From Actinomycetota bacterium (GTDB lineage Bacteria; Actinomycetota; UBA4738; HRBIN12): a DNA stretch of 55,221 nt. Both the position numbers and the translations under genes were made by a program. The notes under the pieces are model-generated. The model saw only the letters and a list, made by a program, of their open reading frames with translations. It searched no databases and was not told the DNA's origin. The stretch covers positions 1 to 55,221 of the forward strand of contig DASQWI010000019.1 of the NCBI GenBank assembly GCA_035640355.1. The letters are read 5' to 3'. Shown here piece after piece: positions 1-8,988 of this stretch (position 1 is its first letter; each line of letters begins with the position of its first letter).

Positions 1-1746
1 TCCAACCAAAAGCAAGAGCTCGATCGCGTCTACGAGGACAACCTCCTGAGCACTCGCGTGGTGGGCGAGGTCGCCGAGGGCATGCGAGAGGCGGAGGTCG
101 TCGTGCAGCGGCTGGTGACCGAACGGCACGCGGAGGTGAGAGATCAGCTCCGCCTGGACCTACGTGACCGCGTCGTGCCGCACGTCGAAGGGCTCCTGTT
201 CGACCTCCGGAGCCTCTCGGAGGGCGACACGGAAGACCTCGAGCTGGAAGCGGAGTTGGAGCGCACGTGGCGCGAGTTCATCGCGTACGCGACGTCCCCG
301 GAGTTCTTGACCATCGAGTCGCCGCGCGAACGCGACCTCGCCTCCGAGCACGTCGGCCTGCTCGGCCAGTCGATGACGGCGGCGACCGAGCCCATCCACG
401 TCGCCGAGGAGCGGCAGGCGCGAGACTCGAAAGCGGAGGCCGAACGCTCGTACGCTCGGTCCGTCGTCCTCTTCCGGACCATCGCAATAGGTAGCGTGCT
501 CGTCGCCGTCGCGGCGACGCTGTGGCTGATCCGCAGCGTCGTCCGCCGGGTCCGCGAGTACTCGGCGTTCGCCGGGACGGTCGCGTCGGGTGCCATGCAC
601 GAGCGCGTCAGGCCGCGAGGCCGCGACGAGCTCACGGATCTCGGCTGGGCGCTCAACGAGATGGTCGTACGCGGTGAAGCCGCCCAGTCCTACGACGACA
701 GCCAGGACGAGTTCGTCGAGGCGCTGCAGGTCACCCAGAACGAGGAGGAGGCGCACGAGCTTCTCAAGCGCCACATCGAGCGCTCGGTGCCGCACAGCGT
801 GGCCGTCGTGCTCAACCGGAACAACAGCGCCGACCGTTTGGAGGCGACGACCGAGCTTCCCGACGACCACGACTTCACCGAACGAATCGCCGAGGCCAAG
901 CCGCGTGACTGCGTCGCCGTTCGGCTGGCCCGCTCGCACATGGAACGTGCCGACGCCGATCCGCTTATCGCATGCAGCCTGTGCCATCCCCTGGACGGCT
1001 CGTCGACGTGCCGGCCACTGCTCGTGGGCGGCGAGGTGATCGGATCGGTCCTGGTGAACCGATCGGAGGAGCTAGACGAGCTCGACGCGACGCGGGTGCG
1101 CGACTCCGTCGGCCAGGCCGCCCCCGTGCTGGCGAACCTGCGCAACCTCGCGCTCGCTCAGCTTCGCGCCGCGACCGATTCGCTGACCGGCCTCCCCAAC
1201 ACGAGAGCGGTGCAGGACACGCTCAACCGCGTCGTGGCGCAGGCGGCGCGGATGGTCTGGCCGCTGTCCGCCGTGCTGCTCGACCTCGACCATTTCAAAC
1301 GGATCAACGACGAGCTCGGCCACGGCCGCGGCGACGAGGTGCTCGCGGCAGTGGGCGTGGCCCTGCAGTCCACGGCTCGCGACAGTGACTTCGTCGGCCG
1401 TTACGGCGGCGAGGAGTTCATCATCCTGCTCCCGAACACCGACCGCGAGGGGGCCGCGGTCATCGCGGAGCGAGTCCGCCAGACCATCGTGGACATCGAC
1501 GTGCTCGGTGAACGGCGCGTCACAGCGAGCTTCGGCATCGCCGTGTTCCCAGAGGACGCGCCGGATCCGACGCGGCTGATCCGCAACGCCGACCGCGCGC
1601 TGTACCGAGCCAAAGCCAACGGCCGCAACCGCGTCGAGGTCTTCTCGATGGAGGACTCCCTCGATCCGCACCGGCGAGCGAGCGACGCGTTGGCGCCTGT
1701 CCTTGGCGCGGGTGCCGGAGCCCCGCAAGAAACGTTCGACGACTAG
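1..1746 (+). CDS. Membrane diguanylate cyclase (HAMP-GAF-like-GGDEF), 5' end missing
   Basis: The frame is open from the first base, so the N-terminus lies outside the window; 581 residues are visible. Order: a helical extracytoplasmic sensor region, a membrane segment at visible residues ~158-180 (FRTIAIGSVLVAVAATLWLI), a HAMP linker, a GAF-like region with several Cys (CSLCHPLDGSSTC), and a C-terminal GGDEF domain from ~390 (TDSLTGLP). The active-site loop GGEEF (~469-473) is intact, and RDSD five residues before it matches the RxxD inhibitory I-site. The family makes cyclic di-GMP from two GTP, and product inhibition is expected. No EAL domain follows. Its stop overlaps the 3' end of the convergent ABM-fold gene by 4 nt. 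Confidence 0.93.
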   Translation, partial: SNQKQELDRVYEDNLLSTRVVGEVAEGMREAEVVVQRLVTERHAEVRDQLRLDLRDRVVPHVEGLLFDLRSLSEGDTEDLELEAELERTWREFIAYATSPEFLTIESPRERDLASEHVGLLGQSMTAATEPIHVAEERQARDSKAEAERSYARSVVLFRTIAIGSVLVAVAATLWLIRSVVRRVREYSAFAGTVASGAMHERVRPRGRDELTDLGWALNEMVVRGEAAQSYDDSQDEFVEALQVTQNEEEAHELLKRHIERSVPHSVAVVLNRNNSADRLEATTELPDDHDFTERIAEAKPRDCVAVRLARSHMERADADPLIACSLCHPLDGSSTCRPLLVGGEVIGSVLVNRSEELDELDATRVRDSVGQAAPVLANLRNLALAQLRAATDSLTGLPNTRAVQDTLNRVVAQAARMVWPLSAVLLDLDHFKRINDELGHGRGDEVLAAVGVALQSTARDSDFVGRYGGEEFIILLPNTDREGAAVIAERVRQTIVDIDVLGERRVTASFGIAVFPEDAPDPTRLIRNADRALYRAKANGRNRVEVFSMEDSLDPHRRASDALAPVLGAGAGAPQETFDD

Positions 1747-2024
1747 ATGTCTTCGAAGAGGTACACCTCGGGTGAGGTGTCCTCCCACTCCGGGAATGGA
1801 TCGTCATCGACGGCTGCCCGCATCGCTTGAACACCGCTCTCGAAGGCCTCGCGCGTCTCCCAGAGCGCAAGGCCGAGCAGCTTGCCGGACTCGGCGTCAC
1901 GCATCGTGTGGACCTCCTGAAGCCCGGGCTGTGAACGACCAGCGGCCGCGAACCTGTTCATCGAAGCGATCAACGCATCGGTGCTCTCGGGATTCGGCGT
2001 GTGGATGGCGATGTGCGCGATCAT
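1743..2024 (-). CDS. Small antibiotic-biosynthesis-monooxygenase (ABM)-fold protein
   Basis: 93 aa, about the length of a single ABM/dimeric alpha-beta-barrel domain. It begins MIAHIAIHTPNPES and has the typical pattern of a central helix (ALIASMNRFAAAG) followed by strand-rich segments and an aromatic LWETREAFE motif. The start is set by a GGGAGGAG ribosome-binding site 2-9 bases upstream. It lies 10 bp after the flavin monooxygenase gene on the same strand and is the last gene of the minus-strand redox cluster. Members of this fold act as cofactor-free oxygenases or degrade small molecules; the substrate cannot be read from the sequence. The product ends YLFEDI. Confidence 0.75.
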   Translation of the reverse strand: MIAHIAIHTPNPESTDALIASMNRFAAAGRSQPGLQEVHTMRDAESGKLLGLALWETREAFESGVQAMRAAVDDDPFPEWEDTSPEVYLFEDI

Positions 2025-2034
2025 GCTCCTCCCG

Positions 2035-3527
2035 TCATCTAGATCTGGAATGCGTCCCCTGTGCCGCAGTGGGCGGTCCGAACCAGGTGGTCAGCGCTTC
2101 GGACAGGCCGAGCTGGGTTCCGTCTCCTACCCAGGCGACGTAGCCGTCCGGCCGAATCAACACCGCGCTGGGAACAGTCACCGTCCCAAGTACCGGAAGC
2201 TCCCACGGACCTGCGTATTCGGCGTCGACGACCTGAACCCGAGCGGTCCACGGGGTGACGTCGGAGCTGCCGGGCTCGCCGAGGTTGAGGAGCACCGGCC
2301 GGGCGTCGTGCAGCAGCGTGTAGACCCGCAGCGGCCCGTCGGCGATGACCAGGTCGAGATCCGGCATGCGGCGTCCGAGCAGTGGATGCCCCTCGCCGAG
2401 GTCGTAGTGGATGATGTCCAGGCCGGACATCATCCCGGCGAATCGTTTGCGAGGCTCGTCCATGCTCAGCAGCTCGGACACGATCTCGCGCAGGGCCTCG
2501 ATACGGTCGTCACTGCGAAGGAGCGCGGTCTGCGCCATTGTGTTTCGTAATACGCGGGCGGCCACCGGATGACGCTCTGCGTGATAGGTATTCAACAAGC
2601 TGTCGGGTGATGTCCCCTTGACCACCTGGGCCAGTTTCCATCCCAGATTCACAGCATCCTGCACGCCGATGTTGAGGCCCTGTCCACCTACCGGGTAGTG
2701 CACGTGCGCGGCGTCGCCGGCCAGCAGCACCCGTCCGGCACGGTAGGACGCCGCTTGCCGACTCACATCGGTGAACCTGGAGATCGACGTGGGACTGTGG
2801 ACCCCGTAATCCGTCCCGTAGACGGCGGTGAGCGCGTCGCTGAGATCCTGCAGGGTGGGTTCGCCGGACGCTCCGACACGCTGTTCGGTCACGAGGACCG
2901 GACGGGGCCGTCGTCTCCCGTCCGAGTGAGGACCTGGGGGCCACGAGCGTCACGGCGCAGGCCCCATTCGGGCTCCTCGGCAAGCTCGACCTCGGCGATC
3001 AGGTTGCTGATCGTCGGCTCCCACCCGGGAAACTCGATGCCGGCCCCTCGACGGATCAGGCTGCGTCCTCCGTCGCACCCCACGAGATACTCCGCCCGCA
3101 GCGACCGGCCGTCGGAGAGCTCGACGTCGACTCCGGTGTCGTCTTGCGCGAAGCCAGTCACGTCCCGTTCGCGATAGATCGGCACCGCCAGCTCGCCGAC
3201 CCAGTCGGCCAGGATGCGCTCGATGTGGCTCTGCACCAGTCCGAGCCCGTAGTTGTGCCGGGTGGGAAAGTCGCTGATGTCCAACGGGATCCACGCGAAT
3301 CCTGCGACCTGAGCGACGGTCCCCTCCGAGAGGAACCGGTCCGCGAGGCCACGCTGATCGAGAACCTCGATGGTGCGTGCGTGCAGACCACCGGCGCGCG
3401 AGCCGACGAGCTCCTGGCTGGGGCGCCGCTCGACGATGGCGACGTCGACCTCCGCCAATGCCAACTCGCCCGCCAGCATCAGCCCGGTCGGACCTCCACC
3501 GGCGATCACCACCAGATGCTCGGTCAT
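2035..3527 (-). pseudogene. FAD-dependent aromatic monooxygenase, rifampicin-monooxygenase-like, broken by one frameshift
   Basis: Two minus-strand frames together give one complete class A flavoprotein monooxygenase of ~495 aa. The N-terminal half (3527 to ~2898) has the dinucleotide-binding GGGPTG (residues 10-15) and the DG motif (VGCDGGRSLIRR). The C-terminal half (~2898 to 2035) has the GD motif (RVLLAGDAAHVHYPVGGQG) and the thioredoxin-like tail of the PgaE/MhpA/Rox group. The join is at the CC of 2898-2899: one extra G on the minus strand turns PVRSS-stop into PVR-VLVTEQR and restores everything. The closest remembered relatives are rifampicin monooxygenases (Rox), but rifamycin specificity is inference. 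It starts 48 bp after the PEP-mutase-like gene. Either a true one-base deletion or a sequence error. Confidence 0.85.
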
Positions 3528-3575
3528 CGCAACGTTCGGGCCGGCATCACACCGGCCACGCGACCAAGCGAAGGC

Positions 3576-4370
3576 TCACCCGAGCCAGCGGTCGAGATCG
3601 AGCGACGTCGTCAGCACGTCGAGGTCACCTGTGGAGCGGATCGTCGTGGCGGCGTCGACGAGCGCCTGTACAGCGACCCACGTGAGCTGCCCGCCGACGC
3701 TGATCCGCTGCGCGCCGGCCCCGGCGACCTCCGCAACCGTGCCGAGCACCGGCAACGCCAGGACGTTGATCGGCCGCGTGACCGCCTCGCTTACCGATCG
3801 GATCTCCTCGACGGTCTGCAGGCCGGGCGCGTAGAGGACGTCGGCCCCTGCCCGTTCGAACGCGAGCAACCGCTCGATCGTGTCCTCGAGGTCGGGGTTG
3901 CCCCGAATGTGGTTCTCCGCTCGCGCCGTGAGCGTGAATGGGAACACCAATGCGCGCGCCGCCTCGACGGCGGCTGCGATCCGTTCGACGGCGTGCGAGC
4001 GTTCGTAGAGGTGGCCGGCGGGATCGTAGTCCTCGATCGACCCGCCGACCGCGCCGGCCTCGGCGATACGCTCGATCGCCCGCGCAGCGTCATCAGGGTC
4101 AGAGCCGTACCCGTTCTCGAGATCGACGGAGACCGGAAGATCCGTCGCGTCGTCGAGTGCCGACGCGTGGGCAGCGACCTCGTCGAGGCCCGCACCTCCG
4201 TCGCGACGGCCGAGCGTGAACGCAAACCCCGAGCTCGTCGTGGCCAGCGCGACGAACCCGACACCCGCGAGCACGCGCGCCGAACCCGCGTCCCACGCGT
4301 TCGGGATCACGAACGAGGCGCCCTCGTGCAGGGCTCGAAACGCGGTCGCCTTCTCGGCTTGGGTCGGCAT
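3576..4370 (-). CDS. Isocitrate lyase/PEP mutase superfamily protein
   Basis: 264 aa TIM-barrel enzyme. The family's metal-binding stretch reads VSVDLENGYG (D-x-E-N-GYG), followed by SIEDY, LTARAENH and a C-terminal GAQRISVGGQLTW, all typical of the PEP-mutase/oxaloacetate-hydrolase branch. The catalytic Cys loop of isocitrate and methylisocitrate lyases (K-K/R-C-G-H) is absent, so C-C lyase activity is doubtful and the reaction unknown. The start at 4370 is chosen because GGAGGAG sits ~8 bases upstream; a longer frame reaches 4409 but would run into the upstream gene. It begins 1 bp after the stop of the oxidoreductase, so the two are surely co-transcribed. Confidence 0.85.
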   Translation of the reverse strand: MPTQAEKATAFRALHEGASFVIPNAWDAGSARVLAGVGFVALATTSSGFAFTLGRRDGGAGLDEVAAHASALDDATDLPVSVDLENGYGSDPDDAARAIERIAEAGAVGGSIEDYDPAGHLYERSHAVERIAAAVEAARALVFPFTLTARAENHIRGNPDLEDTIERLLAFERAGADVLYAPGLQTVEEIRSVSEAVTRPINVLALPVLGTVAEVAGAGAQRISVGGQLTWVAVQALVDAATTIRSTGDLDVLTTSLDLDRWLG

Positions 4371-4371
4371 G

Positions 4372-5254
4372 TCAGTACTCCTCCGCGACGCGGAGTACCA
4401 CCTTGCCACGCTTGCCGCGAGCCTCAGTCCGCTCGAAGGCCGCGCGCGCGTCGGCGAGTGCGAAAGCAGAATCGACCAGCGGCCGGATCTCCCCGCTCCC
4501 CGCGAGCTCGAGGATGCGCCCGAGCTGCTCCCGGTTCGGCTCGACGACGAAGTACGTCGCCGCTACGCCGCCGGGGACGTCGGCCGGCTCCTCCGCGACC
4601 GAAACGAACCGCCCACCCTCGCGCAGGCGCCCCGCGCCGTCGGCGGCCGATTGCCCGCCCGCCGTGTCGAAGACCAAATCGAGGGGCTCGGAGCCCGTTT
4701 CGCCGAGGATCTCGTGCGCCCCGAGCTCAAGAGCGAGTCTCTCCGCCCCGGGTGCGACAGCGGCGACCACGTGCGCGCCGGACCACACGAGCGAGCTGCG
4801 TTCCGAGATGCCCGACGCCACCGACCGCCCCGGTCACCAGCACACTCTCGCCCGGCTCGAGTCGCCCGTGGTCGAACAACGCCTGCCACGCGCTCAACCC
4901 GGCCAACGGGAGCGACGCGGCTTCCACATGGGAGAGCTTCGTCGGCTTCGGCGCGAGGATCACCGACGGAACGATCGCGAGCTCGGCGGCGACGCCGTCC
5001 GCGTCGAACGGAGTCAGCGCGACGATCGGGTCGCCAGCCGCGAGATCGCTCTCCTTCGGCGCCTCGACCACGACGCCCGAGAGCTCGTGGGAGGGGATCG
5101 CGGGCAGACGGTCCGTGCGCCACGTGAGCTCCTCCCGGGTGAGCCCGGCCGCGTGCACTCGCACGAGCGTGTCGTCCGCGCCGCGTTTCGGTACGTCGAT
5201 CTCGTCGAGCGAGAGGGTGTTGACTCCCTCACCGTGAAGCCGGACCGCGCGCAT
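4372..5254 (-). pseudogene. Zinc-free NAD(P)H:quinone oxidoreductase-like (MDR family), broken by one frameshift
   Basis: Two frames give a ~290-aa medium-chain reductase. The first (from 5254, MRAVRLHGEG) has the GroES-like catalytic domain (residues ~1-120, SHELSGVVVEA) and the start of the Rossmann fold (VLVTGAVGGVGHLGTQLARV). The second continues SGAHVVAAVAPGAERLALELGA and ends GKRGKVVLRVAEEY. Dropping one G of the pair at 4783-4784 joins them as QLARV-SGAHVV. Cys residues for structural or catalytic zinc are lacking, as in quinone oxidoreductases. First gene of the four-gene minus-strand cluster, 1 bp before the PEP-mutase-like gene. A one-base insertion or a sequence error. Confidence 0.85.
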
Positions 5255-5638
5255 TGATCCCACTTTCAGTTCCACATGAATCGCATCGCGGAGAGGAAGT
5301 GATTCTCGGCGGTCTCCACGATCATTCTCCGCTCCTCTCCACGCGGAGGCGGGGGGAACACTCTAAGAACCCGAGCCACTCCAGGTCCGGCCATAAGGGT
5401 CGCGGTCGCGCCATTGTCAACGGACGCCGCAGCCGACCCGGCATCCATGGACACACAAGGTTCGCCGTTGACGTAAGGCGCAGCGGCCCTACGTTGGCGT
5501 CATAAGGAATGGCTGTTTCGGAGGCAGTGGTGGCCAGGAGAGGTAGGACCCACCGGTCGAGCTCGAGCGACATCACCGATGAGGTCTCCGCCCAGATGCG
5601 CTCTAAGCACCAAGTGCTCGCCTACTTAGGAGGAAGCC
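5255..5638. promoter_or_regulatory. Divergent intergenic region with a palindromic operator-like site
   Basis: 384 bp between the oxidoreductase and the first DHFR-like gene, both transcribed outward. An imperfect palindrome ACGTAAGG-N8-CCCTACGT lies at 5471-5494, flanked by TGACG (5469-5473) and CGTCA (5498-5502); the TTGACG at 5468-5473 could be a -35 box, but no good -10 follows at 16-19 bp. Copy 1 of the dispersed repeat is at 5338-5386. No credible gene is seen. Confidence 0.4.
5338..5386 (+). repeat. Dispersed intergenic repeat, copy 1
   Basis: The core GGGAACACTCTAAGAACCC is at 5354-5372, preceded by CACGCGGAGGC and followed, after a divergent patch, by CCAGGTC. It aligns with copies at 6966-7012 and 9622-9666. 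This copy is upstream of both flanking divergent genes. Confidence 0.6.
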
Positions 5639-6253
5639 ATGAGGAAGCTGAAGGTAACCACGTTTCTCACGCTCGATGGCGTCATGCAGGCGCCCGGGGG
5701 GCCAGAAGAGGACCCGGATAGTGGTTTCGATCAAGGCGGCTGGTCGGTCGGCTACTGGGACGATCAGGTGGACCAGGAGATGAGCGACTTCATGGGCACC
5801 CCGTTCGATCTCGTCCTCGGTCGCAAGACGTATGAGATCTTCGCCTCGTTCTGGCCGACCGCGACTGAAGAGCAAGGCGCCAAGCGGATGAACGACGCAA
5901 CCAAGAATGTTGCCTCGCGCACCCTCGAGTCCTTGGAGTGGGCCAATTCGGTGCTAATCGAAGGCGACGTTGTCGAAGGAGTCCGGGCCCTCAAGCAATC
6001 GGACGGACCGGAGCTGCAGATCCATGGAAGCTCGAACCTGATCCAATCGCTTCTTCCACACAACGTGATCGATGAGTTCCACCTGCTCATCTTTCCGGTC
6101 GTCCTGGGTAAGGGGAAGCGACTGTTCGTCGAAGGCGCGATACCCGATGGCCTCGAGCTCGTCGATCACGAGGTCTCGAGCTCTGGCGTCATCATCGCGA
6201 CCTACAGGGCGGGACGTGAGATCAAGTCGGGGACGTTCGGGCTGGACGCGTGA
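5639..6253 (+). CDS. Dihydrofolate-reductase/RibD C-terminal-like protein (1)
   Basis: 204 aa of the RibD-C/DHFR-like superfamily common in Actinobacteria. It begins MRKLKVTTFLTLDGVMQAPGG, the family's conserved strand and loop, and carries LVLGRKTYEIFASFW, IHGSSNLIQSLL and LLIFPVVLGKGKRLF, which match the NADPH-binding and C-terminal core of DHFR-like reductases. AGGAGG 5-6 bases upstream fixes the start. The true substrate is unknown; these proteins rarely replace FolA. A paralogue follows 97 bp downstream in the same direction. Confidence 0.88.
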   Translation: MRKLKVTTFLTLDGVMQAPGGPEEDPDSGFDQGGWSVGYWDDQVDQEMSDFMGTPFDLVLGRKTYEIFASFWPTATEEQGAKRMNDATKNVASRTLESLEWANSVLIEGDVVEGVRALKQSDGPELQIHGSSNLIQSLLPHNVIDEFHLLIFPVVLGKGKRLFVEGAIPDGLELVDHEVSSSGVIIATYRAGREIKSGTFGLDA

Positions 6254-6350
6254 GCGACAGATCGTCTCCCGCACGACGCTAATCGGAGTTGGACGAACCA
6301 CGTCGACGCCCGGCGACCAATCCGCACGGGCTGTTCAGTACGCTGACGTG

Positions 6351-6899
<549 letters not shown>

Positions 6900-6965
6900 C
6901 TAGTCGCCGGCTACTTCGTCGTGATCAGCGAGTTGCGAAACACTGCGCTTCTCTCCCGTCTTCTT

Positions 6966-7012
6966 CACGCGGAAGCGACCGGAACACTCCAAGAACCCGA
7001 ACGCCGCAGGTC
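6966..7012 (+). repeat. Dispersed intergenic repeat, copy 2
   Basis: CACGCGGAAGC followed by GGAACACTCCAAGAACCC (6980-6997) and ACGCCGCAGGTC. It shares the left flank with copy 1 and the right flank with copy 3. It lies between two convergent genes, so it is not simply a promoter for either. Confidence 0.65.
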
Positions 7013-7045
7013 AGCCGGGCTGGGTACGATGCTCGACCGCCGGGG

Positions 7046-8300
7046 TCATATCTCCTGATCGCGTCCTTCTTCGCCAAGCTCCTGGATCTGTTGCGTAAGG
7101 AACCGCCGGTCGGCTTGCGTTGTTGCGAGGGTGAAGGCGCGTGCGAACGCGGCTCGCGCGGCGTCTCGCTGTCCAAGCCGACGCAACATCGTGCCGCGGG
7201 CGGCGTGCATGAGGTGATAACCGTCGAGCTCCGATGCGATCGCGTCGAGCGTGGTGAGCGCGGCGCCGGGGCCTTCGACCTCGGCGACGGCGATGGCCCG
7301 ATTGAGGGCGACGATGGGAGTAGGCATCGTTGAGAACAGGTGATCGTAGAGAGCGACGACTTGGCGCCAGTCCGTTGCCTCGAAGGAGTGAGCGTCGCAG
7401 TGGACGGCTTGGATAGCGGCCTGGAGCTGGTAGGGACCCGGTTGGCCGCGGCGGATACAGGCGCGCACGATCGCATGTCCCTCGTCGATCTTCGCGCGAT
7501 CCCACGTGGTCCGATCCTGATCACGAAGGAGCACGAGGTCACGCCCCGCCGTGCGGGCCGACACTCGTGAATCACTGAGCAGGATCAACGCGAGCAGCCC
7601 TGCCGCTTCGGGTTCATCGGGCATCAACCCGGCGAGCGAGCGCGCGAGCCGGACCGCCTCGTTCCGCAAAGACGTCCGCTCGGGGTCGTCCAGCCCCGTG
7701 TTGTAGATCAGGTACAGGACCGACAACACCGAGCGGCCGCTCCGGCAGGTCGGCGTCGCCCGGGACTCGATAGGGGATCCCGGCGGCTTTGATCTTGTAC
7801 TTGGCCCGGACGAGTCGCTTAGCCATCGCCGGCTCGCTCACGAGGAACGAGCGCGCAACCTCAGCCACACTCAGGCCGCCGAGCAGCCGCAAGGTCAGGG
7901 CGACGCGGTGCTCCGTTCGTAACGCTGGGTGGCAGCAGGTGAAGATGAGTCGGAGTTGGTCGTCACTCACGGGTCCGTCCTCTCTCCACGCCTCGCTGTT
8001 TGGGTCCGGAAGAGCCGTTGACGCGGCCAACTGTTCGTGGAGGGCACTGCCGCGGGCCGACCGGCGAAGGTCATCGATCGCTCGGTTCCGTGCGGTCGTG
8101 ACGATCCACCCGGCCGGGTTGGGTGGGGTGCCATCGCTCGGCCAACGCCGGCTCGCCAAGACGAACGCGTCCTGCACGGCGTCTTCGGCAAGCGTAATGT
8201 CGCCGAAGATCCGAACCAACGTCGCCACCGCCTGACCGTACGCGTCACGGAAGACCCGCTCGACTTCGGTGGTGTCCCAGCGGGCTTGACGAGTTGTCAT
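7046..8300 (-). pseudogene. ECF42-type sigma factor with C-terminal TPR-like domain, one frameshift
   Basis: Two frames make a ~415-aa sigma factor of the ECF42 type. Frame 1 (8300 to ~7740) has region 2 (FGDITLAEDAVQDAFVLA, ARNRAIDDLRR) and region 4 (GGLSVAEVARSFLVSEPAMA, where M-A-K-R-L replaces the usual V-K-S-R). Frame 2 (to 7046) is the long helical C-terminal extension typical of this group (LSVLYLIYNTGL, VALNRAIAVAEVEGPGAAL). Removing one base within 7731-7742 joins IPYRVPGDADLPER to SVLSVLYL. The ATG overlaps the stop of the DGPF gene as ATGA, so the pair is translationally coupled. ECF42 genes are known to sit beside DGPF/YCII genes. No anti-sigma factor is expected; the C-terminal domain is thought to control activity. 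Confidence 0.87.
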
Positions 8301-8668
8301 GCCTGGACGCGGCCCGTCGCTCGAAACGGACGGACCTCGATCGGGTGCTTGATCGCGTCGACGACCTTCCGGGCCCAGACCAAAGCGGCATCGAGGTCGT
8401 CCGCGTTGATGACGTAAAACCCCGCGATGTGCTCCTTCGCTTCCACGAACGGGCCGTCGGTCATGACCAGATCGCCCCCGCTCGCGCGGACGACCGTCGC
8501 CGCGTCTGGTTCATGGAGCGCGCCACCGAAGACGAACGTGCCGGTCGCCTCCATCTCGTCTTCGAGGGCAACGACCCGCTGCATGAATCCTTGCATCTCT
8601 TCCGGCGTGCTCGGTGCCCCGGGGACCTCGCCCTCCACGGCGTACGTGGACAAGAGGTACTGGCTCAT
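8297..8668 (-). CDS. YCII/DGPF-domain protein, partner of the ECF42 sigma factor
   Basis: 123 aa. It carries the hallmark DGPF in LVMTDGPFVEAKEHIAGFYV and starts MSQYLLSTYAVEGE. GGGGAGGAG 5-13 bases before the ATG is a strong ribosome-binding site. DGPF proteins form a dimeric ferredoxin-like fold and are the usual target and neighbour of ECF42 sigma factors; the biochemical role is not established. The gene overlaps the sigma factor gene by 4 nt. Confidence 0.9.
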   Translation of the reverse strand: MSQYLLSTYAVEGEVPGAPSTPEEMQGFMQRVVALEDEMEATGTFVFGGALHEPDAATVVRASGGDLVMTDGPFVEAKEHIAGFYVINADDLDAALVWARKVVDAIKHPIEVRPFRATGRVQA

Positions 8669-8712
8669 GGGTTCTCCTCCCCATCGGTGCGGGTCGTCCC
8701 CGCGCTCACCTC

Positions 8713-8741
8713 CTTACGAACGGGATCGACGCAAGAGGACA
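8713..8741 (-). promoter_or_regulatory. Possible ECF-type promoter for the DGPF-sigma operon
   Basis: On the minus strand TGTCCTC (8741-8735) is followed after 16 nt by CGTAAG (8718-8713), about 45 nt before the DGPF start. The layout resembles the TGTC-N16-CGT promoters of the ECF41/42 groups, but the match is partial and rests on memory of those consensus sequences. Confidence 0.3.
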
Positions 8742-8827
8742 CTTCCGGGGCGAGAATAGTGCTGAACGGCATTGCCCAGGGCCCTCCGTCGAACCGATGC
8801 ATCCGCCGGCGTCAGTCAGCGCTGCCG

Positions 8828-8959
8828 CCCCACGCCTCGATCATCGCGCGCGAGTACGGCATCCCCGCGGTCGTGGGCTGCGGCGACGCGACGGCACGAC
8901 TTCAGACCGGCATGCTCGTGACGGTCGACGGCTTCACCGGGAACGTCGAGCCGGGGTGA
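8828..8959 (+). pseudogene. Remnant of a PEP-utilising enzyme (C-terminal swivelling His domain only)
   Basis: The last ~43 codons of a frame stopping at 8959 read PPHASIIAREYGIPAVVGCG and then DATARLQTGMLVTVDGFTG. This is the conserved end of the PEP-utilising mobile domain found in PEP synthase, pyruvate phosphate dikinase and rifampicin phosphotransferase; the phosphorylated His is in HAS. Nothing upstream in this frame matches the rest of such an enzyme, so the piece is a truncated leftover with no start of its own. It lies between the DGPF gene and the membrane protein gene. Confidence 0.7.
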
Positions 8960-8988
8960 TGGCGGGGTCGAACCGCGGAGGAAGACGG

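Noticed and set aside
2889-2895. Programmed frameshift or Sec readthrough at the TGA in the monooxygenase, given that tRNA-Sec is present
   Set aside because: Reading through the TGA stays in the wrong frame and no slippery heptamer or SECIS-like hairpin is evident; a one-base indel is simpler and the same kind of break occurs in three other genes.
8614-8988. N-terminal extension of the membrane protein to 8614
   Set aside because: The extra residues are Arg/Pro-rich, unlike a real N-terminus, overlap the PEP-utilising remnant in another frame, and a good ribosome-binding site supports 8989.
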